DNA from: Acidobacteriota bacterium
Lineage (GTDB): Bacteria; Acidobacteriota; Terriglobia; Acidiferrales; UBA7541
Assembly: GCA_003225295.1 (NCBI GenBank)
Contig: QHYZ01000050.1
Coordinates: 1 to 64,000, forward strand
Length of the DNA: 64,000 nucleotides
Reading direction: 5' to 3'
Positions 35,864-44,977 of the stretch are shown in pieces; the first letter of the stretch is position 1; each line of letters begins with the position of its first letter. The notes beneath the pieces were generated by a model. That model was not told the origin of the DNA. It worked only from the letters and a program-made list of their open reading frames with translations, and made no database searches. Both the position numbers and the translations under genes were made by a program.

Positions 35864-36754
35864 GTGGCTGGAATTGAGCAATCCTCTCGCGTGATGAAAC
35901 GCAAAGAGGCCCCTTCCAACCCTCATCTCGCCGAACGCATCGACCAGCTCAGCATCAAGAGGCAGGAAATCATCCGGCCGATCCTTGAGCACCCGCGCGA
36001 ATTCGTGCTCCTCAGCGTGCGCGCCATGGCCACGCGCCTTCAAACGGATCCCGCAACGATCGTCCGCATCGTCCGCGGGCTCGGCTTCGGCAGCTACCGC
36101 GAGTTCCAGCGTCATTTGCACGAGCTCTCGCTCGCCTACGCTACCTCCCTGGACACCATGCAATCCGGCGGCCGCGAGGGGAGCAGGCCGTCGCACGTAC
36201 GCGACTCTCTCGAGCAGGACTTAAAAAACCTGCAGGGCCTCAAAAACAGTCTCGACGCACAGCGCCTCGTCGCGTTGGCAAAGCGCTTCTACGCGGCCCG
36301 TCGGATCGTTCTGCTCGCCGGCGACCTGGCAGTGCATCTCGCGCACTACCTCGAATATCAAACCAGTCTTCTAGGCCTCCCGGTTTTTGCCGCCACCTCG
36401 GCGGGGAGGATCGTGCATCTCGTCCGATCCGTCAATAAGCAGGACTTGGTCATTGCCATCAGCTTCCGCCGCGGGCTTCGGCAAACCATCGAGGGGGCCC
36501 AGCAAGCACGCGTTCGCGGCGCTTATTGCGTCGGTATCTCTGACACCTATGTTTCCCCCTTGGCACGTGAATGTGACGAAGTATTCCTGGCTTCGATCCA
36601 GTCAACTTCCTTCGGCGCCTCCTATGCCGCCCCCATTGCTCTGTTGAATGCCATCCTTGCGGCCGTCGGTCAGTATCGTCGGGCGCAAACACTCGCCTTG
36701 GCCAAGGAACTCGCCGAAGAACAGCGCAAAGGATTCCGCTGGTACATGTCCTGA
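35864..36754 (+). CDS. RpiR/MurR-family transcriptional regulator
   Basis: 296 residues from a GTG. An N-terminal HTH_6 domain (about 30-105) has LLSVRAMATRLQTDPATIVRIVRGLGF, and a C-terminal SIS domain (about 130-270) has VLLAGDLAVHLAHYLEYQ and AISFRRGLRQTIEGAQ. The SIS domain of such regulators usually binds a sugar phosphate. It begins 56 bases after ilvC and precedes the enolase-superfamily and dipeptidase genes, which are therefore the best candidate targets. MurR of E. coli controls MurNAc-6-P metabolism, which would fit a cell-wall theme, by inference. Confidence 0.88.
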   Translation: MAGIEQSSRVMKRKEAPSNPHLAERIDQLSIKRQEIIRPILEHPREFVLLSVRAMATRLQTDPATIVRIVRGLGFGSYREFQRHLHELSLAYATSLDTMQSGGREGSRPSHVRDSLEQDLKNLQGLKNSLDAQRLVALAKRFYAARRIVLLAGDLAVHLAHYLEYQTSLLGLPVFAATSAGRIVHLVRSVNKQDLVIAISFRRGLRQTIEGAQQARVRGAYCVGISDTYVSPLARECDEVFLASIQSTSFGASYAAPIALLNAILAAVGQYRRAQTLALAKELAEEQRKGFRWYMS

Positions 36755-36913
36755 CTCCCTATCATTCGTTCCGGTAACGAATATTTCACTGCGCGCGTCC
36801 GGCAATCGACTTTTATTTAGAGACATCTTTAATTTGGAGACAAAAGATCGAAGAACCAGAACAGAAAAAAGGGGACATTTCTAAAAGAGCTTTGACACTT
36901 TAATTTACAGACC

Positions 36914-36942
36914 TTGACAAGTCTTTTGGGGCTACTTACTGT
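36914..36942 (+). promoter_or_regulatory. Sigma-70-like promoter for the enolase-superfamily gene
   Basis: TTGACA (36914-36919), a 17-base spacer and TACTGT (36937-36942) form a recognisable -35/-10 pair in the AT-rich gap 36755-37015. It lies about 75 bases before the ATG. A second TTGACA at 36892-36897 has no good -10 at the right spacing. The promoter suggests the enzyme genes have their own transcription start, apart from the RpiR gene. Confidence 0.5.
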
Positions 36943-37015
36943 TGAGCATTGGCGAATTCACTTCGGTCTGCAACGTTTGTTACAGAAGAACTCTTGATTC
37001 ATTTCTTGGAGCCCC

Positions 37016-38128
37016 ATGCGGATCGAATCGATCACCCTGCGCAAACTCAAGATGCGCCTGAAGTCTCCCTTTGAAACTAGCTTTGGCACCTCCCATGACC
37101 GCACCGTCGTTCTCGTTGAAGTCCTCGCTGACGGCCTCACCGGCTGGTCCGAAGTGACTGCCTTGGAAGATCCTTTCTTCAATTCCGAGACCGTAGACAC
37201 GGCATGGCTTATCATTCGAAGATTTCTCGTTCCCTTGCTTCTTGGGAAGGAGATCGGCTGCGCCGCGGAAATTCCGCGTATTTTGTCGGCCATTCGGGGT
37301 CACGAGATGGCCCGCGCGGGGATCGAAAACGCTCTCTGGGATGTCGAGGCGCAGCAAAAGAATCTCTCACTCGCTCACCTGCTCGGCGGCACGCAATCAG
37401 ACATCAAATGCGGTGTCTCTTTAGGCCTGCAAGTCACTCCTGAAGTGCTTCTCGAAAAAGTCGCCGTTGAGCTTCGCGCCGGCTATCAGCGCGTCAAGCT
37501 GAAGATCAAACCGGGCAAAGATCTGGAAGTTGTGCGCGCCGTCCGCAATGTTCACCCCGGCATTCTTCTGTCCGTAGATGCCAATTCGGCTTACACCCTC
37601 GCAGAACTGGAACATCTGAAGCGTTTCGACGAATTTAACCTCTTGATGATGGAGCAGCCTCTCTGGTGGGATGACATCGCCAATCATGCAAAACTTCAAC
37701 GGCATCTGAAGACCTCCCTGTGCCTCGACGAGTCGATCCGCCACGTCCGCGATGCTGAAACTGCTCTGGACCTCGGCGCCGCGCGCATCATCAACATCAA
37801 GGTGGGCCGCGTCGGCGGCCACTCCAGCGCCCGAGAAATCCAGGCTCTCTGCCTCGCCCGCAATATCCCGGTCTGGTGCGGCGGCATGCTGGAGTGCGGT
37901 ATCGGCCGGGCTCACAACGTCGCGGCCTCTTCCCTGCCCGGCTACACTCTGCCTGGCGATGTTTCCGCCAGCAAACGGTACTGGGAAGAGGACGTCATCG
38001 ACCCGCCCGTCGAAGTCTCACCCCGCGGCACAATTCAGGTCCCCACCTCACCCGGACTCGGCTATCATGTTCGCCGCGACCTGATTGAACGCTGGACCAC
38101 CGAAAAGGAAACCTGGCGTGCCCGATGA
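37016..38128 (+). CDS. Enolase-superfamily enzyme: N-acylamino-acid racemase / o-succinylbenzoate synthase type
   Basis: 370 residues. The muconate-lactonizing subgroup catalytic pattern is complete: KLKIK motif (about 162-166), metal ligands in SVDANSAY, LMMEQPLWW and CLDESI, and the second lysine in INIKVGRVGG. Its C-terminal MLECGIGRAHNVAASSLPG and TLPGDVSASKRYW match the NSAR/OSBS branch rather than Ala-Glu epimerase. Such enzymes racemise N-succinylamino acids and/or make o-succinylbenzoate for menaquinone. No men genes are near, whereas a D,D-dipeptidase gene overlaps its end, which favours D-amino-acid conversion. This choice is inference. Confidence 0.87.
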   Translation: MRIESITLRKLKMRLKSPFETSFGTSHDRTVVLVEVLADGLTGWSEVTALEDPFFNSETVDTAWLIIRRFLVPLLLGKEIGCAAEIPRILSAIRGHEMARAGIENALWDVEAQQKNLSLAHLLGGTQSDIKCGVSLGLQVTPEVLLEKVAVELRAGYQRVKLKIKPGKDLEVVRAVRNVHPGILLSVDANSAYTLAELEHLKRFDEFNLLMMEQPLWWDDIANHAKLQRHLKTSLCLDESIRHVRDAETALDLGAARIINIKVGRVGGHSSAREIQALCLARNIPVWCGGMLECGIGRAHNVAASSLPGYTLPGDVSASKRYWEEDVIDPPVEVSPRGTIQVPTSPGLGYHVRRDLIERWTTEKETWRAR

Positions 38129-39233
38129 TCCCCATCAACACTGGTCTTGTTCATCTCCAGCTTCACATTTTCATGTCCGCAATTGGGCCGCAGCTCTCCT
38201 GGTTCTCGGGTTTCTCTATCCGGGCTTAAGCAGTCCCCACCCAGGGGCTCAGTCTTCGCTCCTGCCGGGCCCCCAGCCCGCGGATGTACCCGCGCAATGG
38301 AAACAGTGGATTGGCGAATACGGCGCGGATGGAGATCTTCATTCAGTCTTCGAGCGCGAAGGCAAGCTCTGGCTCTCCATCAAGGACAAGGGTCTTTGGC
38401 AGATCGAACAAAAAAGTCCCGGCCAATTTTCGGTCGTTCATCCTGCATCTTCAGGCTTAGATGACCTCAGTATCGGCCGCGGCAGCACTGGGATTCTCTA
38501 TCTTGGAATTTCAGATGTCCGCTTTCGCTTCAGAACTTTCGACACCGACGATCCGCTCTCACCCAAGATCGCCACGCAAAGCCGTATAGATGAGTTACGT
38601 AGAGCAGCCCTCGCTCTTCGGCCCCCAAACGAAAAAGGCAGTTTTCGCACCCCTGATCTTGTCGAACTCGCTCCTCTTGCCCCCTCCATCCATCTCGACA
38701 TTCGCTATGCTACGGCGCACGATTTTCTCGGAACAGCGGTTTACACCGAGGCCCGGGCCTTTCTGCAACGCCCAGCTGCCCAAGCGCTGCTTCGCGTTCA
38801 ACAAAAACTCAAGCCGCTTGGCTACGGCTTGCTTATCTTCGACGCTTATCGCCCCTGGTACGTCACGAAAATATTCTGGGACGCCACACCTCCTGAGGGC
38901 AAGATCTTCGTCGCCGATCCCGCGCAAGGTTCTCGCCACAACCGCGGCTGCGCTGTTGATCTCACGCTGTACGATCTGGCCACCGGGAAACCCATCGATA
39001 TGCCCGGCACCTATGACGAGATGTCGCCGCGCTCCTTCCCCGACTATACCGGCGGCACGTCGCTACAGCGATGGCACCGTGATCTGCTCCGGGGCGCCAT
39101 GGAATCCGATGGCTTTGCGGTATACGACTCCGAGTGGTGGCATTTTGACTACCAGGATTGGAGAGAATATCCGATCTTGAATGCACCCTTCGAAATGCTC
39201 GACTCTGGCCACGGGCTAACGCCGGTTCATTAG
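38118..39233 (+). CDS. VanX/DdpX-like D-alanyl-D-alanine dipeptidase with N-terminal extension
   Basis: About 371 residues from a GTG at 38118 (AAGGAA upstream), overlapping the previous gene by 11 bases; a TTG at 38085 is less likely. A membrane or signal segment (NWAAALLVLGFLYPGLSS) points to the envelope. Residues about 50-130 form a beta-rich extension not found in VanX. The C-terminal peptidase M15D domain has SRHNRGCAVDL (zinc ligands His and Asp) and the EWWHFDY motif with the catalytic Glu and third ligand. It would split D-Ala-D-Ala in the envelope; the released D-amino acid could feed the racemase next door. Confidence 0.85.
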   Translation: MPDDPHQHWSCSSPASHFHVRNWAAALLVLGFLYPGLSSPHPGAQSSLLPGPQPADVPAQWKQWIGEYGADGDLHSVFEREGKLWLSIKDKGLWQIEQKSPGQFSVVHPASSGLDDLSIGRGSTGILYLGISDVRFRFRTFDTDDPLSPKIATQSRIDELRRAALALRPPNEKGSFRTPDLVELAPLAPSIHLDIRYATAHDFLGTAVYTEARAFLQRPAAQALLRVQQKLKPLGYGLLIFDAYRPWYVTKIFWDATPPEGKIFVADPAQGSRHNRGCAVDLTLYDLATGKPIDMPGTYDEMSPRSFPDYTGGTSLQRWHRDLLRGAMESDGFAVYDSEWWHFDYQDWREYPILNAPFEMLDSGHGLTPVH

Positions 39234-39481
39234 TTTAGTGGCGCGGTTGAATCAGTGATGGGAGGCATGTGCACTGCTGATTTTCCTCTATGCGCAGGCC
39301 CAAAAGCAGGAATACCCGGCCAAAGCTCGGAAGGCACTCAAGCAGGGTGCCCTACATCTTGCTCAAAAAGGTGAAGGCTAGGTCTAGTTCAAAAACGAGG
39401 AAACCCCAGGGAGGCGCTGTGCATGTCCGAAAAGTTCTGCAGGTGATCAATTCTTAGTGCTGACCGACAAGTGTAAACCTC

Positions 39482-39868
39482 TCAGCTCAGTGAGGTTTTC
39501 CCCATCTCCGCCACTCGTCGCTCATAAGTCATTTCCACTAGGCCGTGCTTTCCGTAGTAGCGCAACACGATTTTGTGTCCTGGTGCAATCTTCGCGCGTG
39601 TCTTGATCAGGGAATCCGAAAGCTCCACCCACTCCCCGTTCACCAGATAACTTCCTTCCCATCCGCGCAGTTCGAAACGCCCGTCGTTCTTTAAGATTAG
39701 CGGCGCCGCCTTGCAGGGGATTACTTTCCCGCGAACTTTCGCCTGTAGGCACTGGTAGCGTCCCGAAAGATCCACGGTTTGCGCTTGGCTTTGAGGCGTG
39801 AGGAAAACGACAAGGGCAGCAGTCGCGATGCAACGCGCCAAAGTCAAACCTACCCGGGCATACCCCAT
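39482..39868 (-). CDS. Small secreted protein, unknown function
   Basis: 128 residues. A signal peptide (about 1-29, ending SQAQ) precedes a compact beta-rich domain with GRYQCLQAKVRGKVIPCKAAP, which has two Cys likely to form a disulfide. The middle reads FELRGWEGSYLVNGEWVELSD. GGAGATCCC provides the ribosome site. No family is recognised. It is a single gene between convergent and divergent neighbours, so context says little. Confidence 0.7.
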   Translation of the reverse strand: MGYARVGLTLARCIATAALVVFLTPQSQAQTVDLSGRYQCLQAKVRGKVIPCKAAPLILKNDGRFELRGWEGSYLVNGEWVELSDSLIKTRAKIAPGHKIVLRYYGKHGLVEMTYERRVAEMGKTSLS

Positions 39869-40103
39869 GGGATCTCCACATCCAGGTCGCTTGGCTGCGG
39901 GCGGCGGTCCCTGGCCATTGGTACAGGTGCAATTCCCGAGCCAACGGGACCTGCAGTAACGTGTTTATTTACAACAATTTACAAACAGGCCGAGCGGCCA
40001 TGATGATCGCGTGGACAGAATACTTCCCCTCCTAGCGCTTCCGAGGGAACTCTTTTGCACCGTCCGCACCAGCGCTTTTGCCTTTCTGATCCGCTCGAGA
40101 GCC

Positions 40104-41804
40104 TCACTCCAGAGGCAATTCCGCCACCGCTTGGCCATCCTTTCTGGGGTCGGACGCCCCATAATTCACTCCCGCCGAGAAGTCCCGCATGACCGCCTGT
40201 CCACCGCCCATACCGCTCGAATAGGTGCCTTTTAGCTCAATCCTGTGACCTTTGCTGGTCAGTTCATTCCGCACGTTCTGTCCGAAGCGGTTTTCCATCA
40301 TCACGTCACAGCCGCTGAAGGTGTGCTTGCTGAACCGCGGGGCTTCCAGCGCCGCCTGAATATTCATTTTGAAGTCCACCAGGTTCGCAACGAACTGCGC
40401 GTGCGCCTGCGACTGATTCCAGCCGCCCATGATCCCAAAAGCCACGCGCACATCTCCCTTTTGGGCAAACGCTGGAATGATGGTATGCAGCGGCCTCTTT
40501 CTACCCGCCAACGCATTTGGCGAATTTGGATCCATGCTGAAAAGCCCGCCGCGATCGTGCAAAGCAAACCCGGTGCCCGCTGCAACGATGCCCGATCCAA
40601 AAGCCTCATAATTGCTCTGGATGAGCGACACCATGTTTCCCTCACTATCGACGACACTCAGATACGTGGTGTCGTTCCCAACCGGGATTTCACCCGCCGT
40701 CGCGTCGCAGTTCGCCTTGTCAGCATCGATCAATTTGGCCCTCTCGGCCGCCCACTCTTTCGAAACCAGCGTCGCAACCGGCAGTTTCTGTTTCCGCGGG
40801 TCACCGATGTATTTCGCAAGATCCGCATACGCCAGCTTCTTTGCCTCGATCATGGCGTGCAGGGTTTTCGTCGAGCCGAAGCCCCAATCCTTCTGCCCCA
40901 GCGGAAACGTCTCCAAAATGTTCAGCATTTCCAGTGCCGCCATGCCCTGCACGTTGGGCGGCAGCTCGTAGACAGTCCAATCGCGATAGCTAGTGGAAAT
41001 CGGCTCGACAAATTCGCTCGAGTATTCGGCTAGATCCTGCGCCATCATCGGTCCGTTGTGCCGCTTCGTGGAGTCCAGAATCTTCGCGGAAATTTCGCCT
41101 TTGTAAAACGCCTCCCGGCCGTGCTGCGCGATCTGCTCGAGCGACCATGCCAACTCCGGATTGCGAAACACCTCACCCATTTTCGGCGCGCGATCTCCCG
41201 GCAGATAGGTCTTTGCTGTCGTCTCATCGGTCCGCAGGTAATCTAGTTCCGCCGCCCAGTATGCCGCCGTCCATTCGGGAACCGGGAACCCGTCTTGTGC
41301 CGTTCGAATCGCTGCCGCCAGATCCTCGGCCAGTTTCTTTCTCCCGAATTTATCCGCAAGCTTTTGCCACCCATCTACCGCGCCCGGCACGGTAATCGCA
41401 TTTACTCCTTGTTGCGGCATGCTCCGAATGCCCTGCCTCTGCAAATACTCGATCGTCAATCCCTTCGGCGCCCATCCGCTGGCATTCAAACCATACAGCT
41501 TGTTCGCTTTCGCGTCGTACACGATCGCAAACAGATCGCCGCCGATGCCATTCATCATCGGCTCCACGACACCCATCATCGCGTTCGTCGCAATCGCGGC
41601 ATCCACCGCATTCCCGCCGCGCTCCAGTATTCTCGCTCCTGCCTGCGCCGCCAGTGGCGATTCCGCCGCAACAATCCCATTGCGCGAGATCACCATCGAC
41701 CGCCCCTGCGAACGGTCCTGTGCCTCGCTCACTTGGCCACTCATCAGCATTGCCGCTCCGTTAAGTACAAACAGGAAAACGCATAGTCTGCGGGAAATCC
41801 CCAT
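40104..41804 (-). CDS. ggt: Gamma-glutamyltransferase
   Basis: 566 residues from the ATG at 41804, preceded at 3 bases by GGAGGAAG; the frame stays open 270 bases upstream without coding character. A signal peptide (MGISRRLCVFLFV to about residue 28) directs it to the periplasm. N-terminal large-subunit motifs are GNAVDAAIATNAMMGVVEPMMNGIGG. The autoprocessing and catalytic Thr is in GNDTTYLSVVD. It cleaves gamma-glutamyl bonds of glutathione and related peptides. The usual GGT lid and the GxxGG loop (IMGGWNQSQAHAQF) are visible. Confidence 0.92.
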   Translation of the reverse strand: MGISRRLCVFLFVLNGAAMLMSGQVSEAQDRSQGRSMVISRNGIVAAESPLAAQAGARILERGGNAVDAAIATNAMMGVVEPMMNGIGGDLFAIVYDAKANKLYGLNASGWAPKGLTIEYLQRQGIRSMPQQGVNAITVPGAVDGWQKLADKFGRKKLAEDLAAAIRTAQDGFPVPEWTAAYWAAELDYLRTDETTAKTYLPGDRAPKMGEVFRNPELAWSLEQIAQHGREAFYKGEISAKILDSTKRHNGPMMAQDLAEYSSEFVEPISTSYRDWTVYELPPNVQGMAALEMLNILETFPLGQKDWGFGSTKTLHAMIEAKKLAYADLAKYIGDPRKQKLPVATLVSKEWAAERAKLIDADKANCDATAGEIPVGNDTTYLSVVDSEGNMVSLIQSNYEAFGSGIVAAGTGFALHDRGGLFSMDPNSPNALAGRKRPLHTIIPAFAQKGDVRVAFGIMGGWNQSQAHAQFVANLVDFKMNIQAALEAPRFSKHTFSGCDVMMENRFGQNVRNELTSKGHRIELKGTYSSGMGGGQAVMRDFSAGVNYGASDPRKDGQAVAELPLE

Positions 41805-42091
41805 CGTCTTCCTCCGCTCCGTCGTCAATTCCTTTGAACTCCGCGTCCGCAGGAGAAGTTGCGCGATCTCCGGCACTCTAACCCGTGCGATGAGCATCTG
41901 CAAGCATCTGCCATTGCTTGGCCTTCGGGAGAATAGAGCACCGTTCGGTCTTGCCATTCTCGCATGGACGCCCCCATCACAGATCGTTTGGCATTTTCCG
42001 GCGAACGCCCTAGAATTCAGAGGACGCGGGTCAGCACCCGGGCTAAGCTTATCTCGGGATCCCTCGTTTCCCACGTCGCGGAGACCAACGC

Positions 42092-44377
42092 TTGTCTGAG
42101 CAGCGCCCAGCTATGCACGATGGGGCATCGATTGCTCCCGGCGATGCGCGCCTCAACGCGCAGATCGATGCCCTCCTTGCGGCCCGCCACTCCGATCCAT
42201 TTGCCCTCCTCGGTCCGCATCCCGTCCACGGCCGCTGGACGGTGCGCTTCTTCCTCCCGTGGGTCGCGGAAGCTTCGATCTCCTTGAAGCCTCCCGCCGT
42301 TGAAGGAACCACGCTTCCCCACGCAAAAGTCAGCGACGCCGTCAAACTTCGTCCCGAAGGCTTCTTCGAAGCCACCTGGCCTGCGAGCCAATCCGTTCCC
42401 CCCGCCCCGGCGAATTACAAGATTCAAGGACGCACGCCCTTCGGCGAGTCCTTCGAAATCTTCGATCCCTATGCCTTTCCCGTGGTGCTCAGCGAGTTCG
42501 ATCTGTATCTGATGGGCGAGGGCCGCCATTACGATACTTACGAGAAACTCGGCGCCCACTTGATCACACTCGAAGGCGTCCGCGGCGTGCACTTCGCCGT
42601 CTGGGCCCCCAGCGCGCGGCGCGTCAGTGTTGTGGGCGACTTCAATCGCTGGGACGGCCGCGTCCATCCCATGCGCGCCCGCGGTTCTTCCGGGCTATGG
42701 GAAATCTTCGTCCCCGAGCTCGACGAAGGCGCCATCTACAAATATGAAATCGTCGGCCCGAGCGGCAACATTCTCCCGCTCAAAGCCGATCCCTACTCTT
42801 TTCGCTCCGAACTGCGCCCCAATACCGGCTCCGTCGTTGCCCGCCTCGATCACTACAAATGGACCGACGCTGGCTGGATCTCCTACCGCGCGCAGAAAAA
42901 CTGGTTTGAATCACCAATCTCCATCTACGAAGTCCATCTGGGCTCCTGGCGCCGCGCGCCGGAAGACCACGATCGCTGGTTGAGCTACGGCGAGCTGGGC
43001 GAGCAACTCATACCTTACGTCAAAGACCTCGGCTATTCGCACATCGAACTGCTCCCCATCATGGAACATCCCTTCGACGGTTCCTGGGGCTACCAGACTC
43101 TCGGCTATTTTGCTGCCACCAGCCGCTACGGTACTCCCGCAGAATTCATGGAGTTCGTGGATCGCTGTCACCAGGCCGGCATCGGCGTCTTTCTCGATTG
43201 GACGCCCGCGCATTTCCCGCGCGACACTCACGGCCTCGCCCAATTCGACGGCACGCATCTCTACGAGCACTCCGACCCGCGCCAGGGCGCGCATCCCGAC
43301 TGGGGCACGCTGGTCTACAATTACGGACGCAACGAAGTTCAAAACTATCTAATTTCCAACGCACTCTTCTGGCTCGACAAATACCACATCGACGGCCTTC
43401 GCGTGGACGCCGTCGCCTCCATGCTCTATCTCGACTACTCCCGCAAGCCCGGCGAATGGGTTCCCAATCAATTCGGCGGCCGCGAAAACCTTCACGCCAT
43501 CGATTTCCTCAAGCGCATGAACGAAGTCGCGCATGGCAAATTTCCCGGCGTTCTCACCATCGCCGAGGAATCTACTTCCTGGCCCGCCGTGTCCCGCCCC
43601 ACCTATCTCGGCGGCCTGGGCTTCAGCTTCAAATGGAACATGGGCTGGATGAATGACACGCTAAAGTATTTTTCCCACGACCCCGTCCACCGCAAATACG
43701 AACACAACAAACTTACCTTCTCGCTCCTGTACGCCTTCACCGAAAATTTCCTGCTGCCCTTCTCGCACGACGAAGTGGTCCACGGCAAGAACTCGCTCCT
43801 GCACAAAATGCCCGGAGACATGTGGCAGCAATTTGCCAATCTCCGCCTCCTGTACGCCTATCAATACGCGCACCCGGGAAAGAAACTCCTCTTCATGGGT
43901 CAGGAGCTGGCCCAGCGCAGCGAATGGAGCGAAGCCCACAGCCTGGATTGGCACTTGCTACAATATGATTCCCATCGTGGCATCCAGCATCTCATCCGCG
44001 ACCTCAATGGTCTTTATGCCGCCGAGCCAGCCCTTCATCAAGTCGATTTCGACTGGCACGGTTTCGAATGGATTGACGCCAACGACGCCGACAACAGCGT
44101 CCTTACGTTTATCCGCCGCGGCAAAAACCCCGAAGACCTCATCGTCGCCATCATCAACGCCACTCCGGTAGTCCGCGAAGGCTATCGTCTGGGTGTCCCC
44201 AACTCGGGCTTTTATCGCGAAATCCTCAACACTGACGTGCCCCACTACGGCGGCTCAAACGTCGGCAACATGGGCGGCCAGCAAGCCGCCGACCACCCCG
44301 CCCAGGGCCGCCCGTATTCTCTGGTCCTCACCCTCCCACCGCTTGCCGCCATTTTTCTGAAGTGGCTTCCCGCTTAA
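42092..44377 (+). CDS. glgB: 1,4-alpha-glucan (glycogen) branching enzyme, GH13
   Basis: 761 residues from a TTG with GGAG nine bases upstream; an ATG at 42113 is the alternative. N-terminal CBM48-type domains (about 25-220, with FAVWAPSARRVSVVGDFNRW) precede the GH13_9 barrel. The nucleophile Asp439 is in DGLRVDAVASM, the acid/base Glu is in IAEESTSWP (near 491), and the FSHDEVVHGK stabiliser is near 556-565. It adds alpha-1,6 branches during glycogen synthesis. It is transcribed alone; the partial GH13 enzyme at the window end may be related metabolically. Confidence 0.95.
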   Translation: MSEQRPAMHDGASIAPGDARLNAQIDALLAARHSDPFALLGPHPVHGRWTVRFFLPWVAEASISLKPPAVEGTTLPHAKVSDAVKLRPEGFFEATWPASQSVPPAPANYKIQGRTPFGESFEIFDPYAFPVVLSEFDLYLMGEGRHYDTYEKLGAHLITLEGVRGVHFAVWAPSARRVSVVGDFNRWDGRVHPMRARGSSGLWEIFVPELDEGAIYKYEIVGPSGNILPLKADPYSFRSELRPNTGSVVARLDHYKWTDAGWISYRAQKNWFESPISIYEVHLGSWRRAPEDHDRWLSYGELGEQLIPYVKDLGYSHIELLPIMEHPFDGSWGYQTLGYFAATSRYGTPAEFMEFVDRCHQAGIGVFLDWTPAHFPRDTHGLAQFDGTHLYEHSDPRQGAHPDWGTLVYNYGRNEVQNYLISNALFWLDKYHIDGLRVDAVASMLYLDYSRKPGEWVPNQFGGRENLHAIDFLKRMNEVAHGKFPGVLTIAEESTSWPAVSRPTYLGGLGFSFKWNMGWMNDTLKYFSHDPVHRKYEHNKLTFSLLYAFTENFLLPFSHDEVVHGKNSLLHKMPGDMWQQFANLRLLYAYQYAHPGKKLLFMGQELAQRSEWSEAHSLDWHLLQYDSHRGIQHLIRDLNGLYAAEPALHQVDFDWHGFEWIDANDADNSVLTFIRRGKNPEDLIVAIINATPVVREGYRLGVPNSGFYREILNTDVPHYGGSNVGNMGGQQAADHPAQGRPYSLVLTLPPLAAIFLKWLPA

Positions 44378-44506
44378 CAGCAATTTCTCATGTCACGAGA
44401 CATCCGGTAGTTGCATCCAAAGCGCACAGAGCCGTTTGCTGGCCGGTGACCCTGCCTTCGGCTTATCTTTCGCGTTGGATGGAACGGCAATTTTTTGGAG
44501 GGGACG

Positions 44507-44977
44507 GTGACTTCCTTTTTCTTGAATGGAAAATCCGTGACTGTCGATGATGATCCTTCGACGCCTTTGCTCTGGGTTATCCGTGACTCATTGGGATTGA
44601 CGGGGACAAAATTCGGCTGCGGTATGGCCCTGTGCGGAGCGTGCACCGTCCATCTGGACGGCAACGCCATGCGTTCTTGTGTGGCGCCACTCTCTCGCGT
44701 CGCAGGCAAGCAGGTCACCACCATTGAAGGTCTTTCGAGCGATCTGTCCCATCCGCTGCAGCGCGCGTGGATTGAAATTGACGTGCCGCAATGCGGTTAT
44801 TGCCAGTCCGGACAAATAATGAGCGCGGCCGTACTTCTGAAGGAAAATTCCAAGCCAACCAACAAAGACATTGATGAGGCCATGTCCGGCAACATCTGCC
44901 GCTGCGGAACCTATTCGCGCATCCGCCGCGCGATCCACCGCGCAGCCGAAATCGCCGCTGAAAAGAGGTCGTCATGA
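44507..44977 (+). CDS. Molybdenum hydroxylase small subunit, two [2Fe-2S] clusters (IorA/CoxS type)
   Basis: 156 residues from a GTG at 44507 with GGAGGGGAC just upstream. The plant-type cluster ligands are Cys38, Cys43, Cys46 and Cys58 ([16 protein letters not shown]). The second cluster is at Cys96, Cys99, Cys131 and Cys133 (CGYCQSGQ and NICRCG). These subunits carry electrons from the molybdopterin site in xanthine-dehydrogenase-family enzymes. The gene overlaps the large subunit by ATGA. It has no FAD subunit neighbour, which fits the two-subunit isoquinoline-1-oxidoreductase type with a cytochrome acceptor. Confidence 0.93.
   Translation: MTSFFLNGKSVTVDDDPSTPLLWVIRDSLGLTGTKFGCGMALCGACTVHLDGNAMRSCVAPLSRVAGKQVTTIEGLSSDLSHPLQRAWIEIDVPQCGYCQSGQIMSAAVLLKENSKPTNKDIDEAMSGNICRCGTYSRIRRAIHRAAEIAAEKRSS

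Noticed and set aside
39250-39370. Plus-strand frame with a lysine- and alanine-rich peptide ending GEG before a stop at about 39380
   Set aside because: No start codon or ribosome site fits and no family is recognisable; it may be a gene remnant but cannot be supported.
39475-39498. AAACCTC/GAGGTTT inverted repeat at the end of the small secreted protein gene
   Set aside because: It includes the stop codon and has no long T tract; the stem could be chance, so it is not listed as a terminator.
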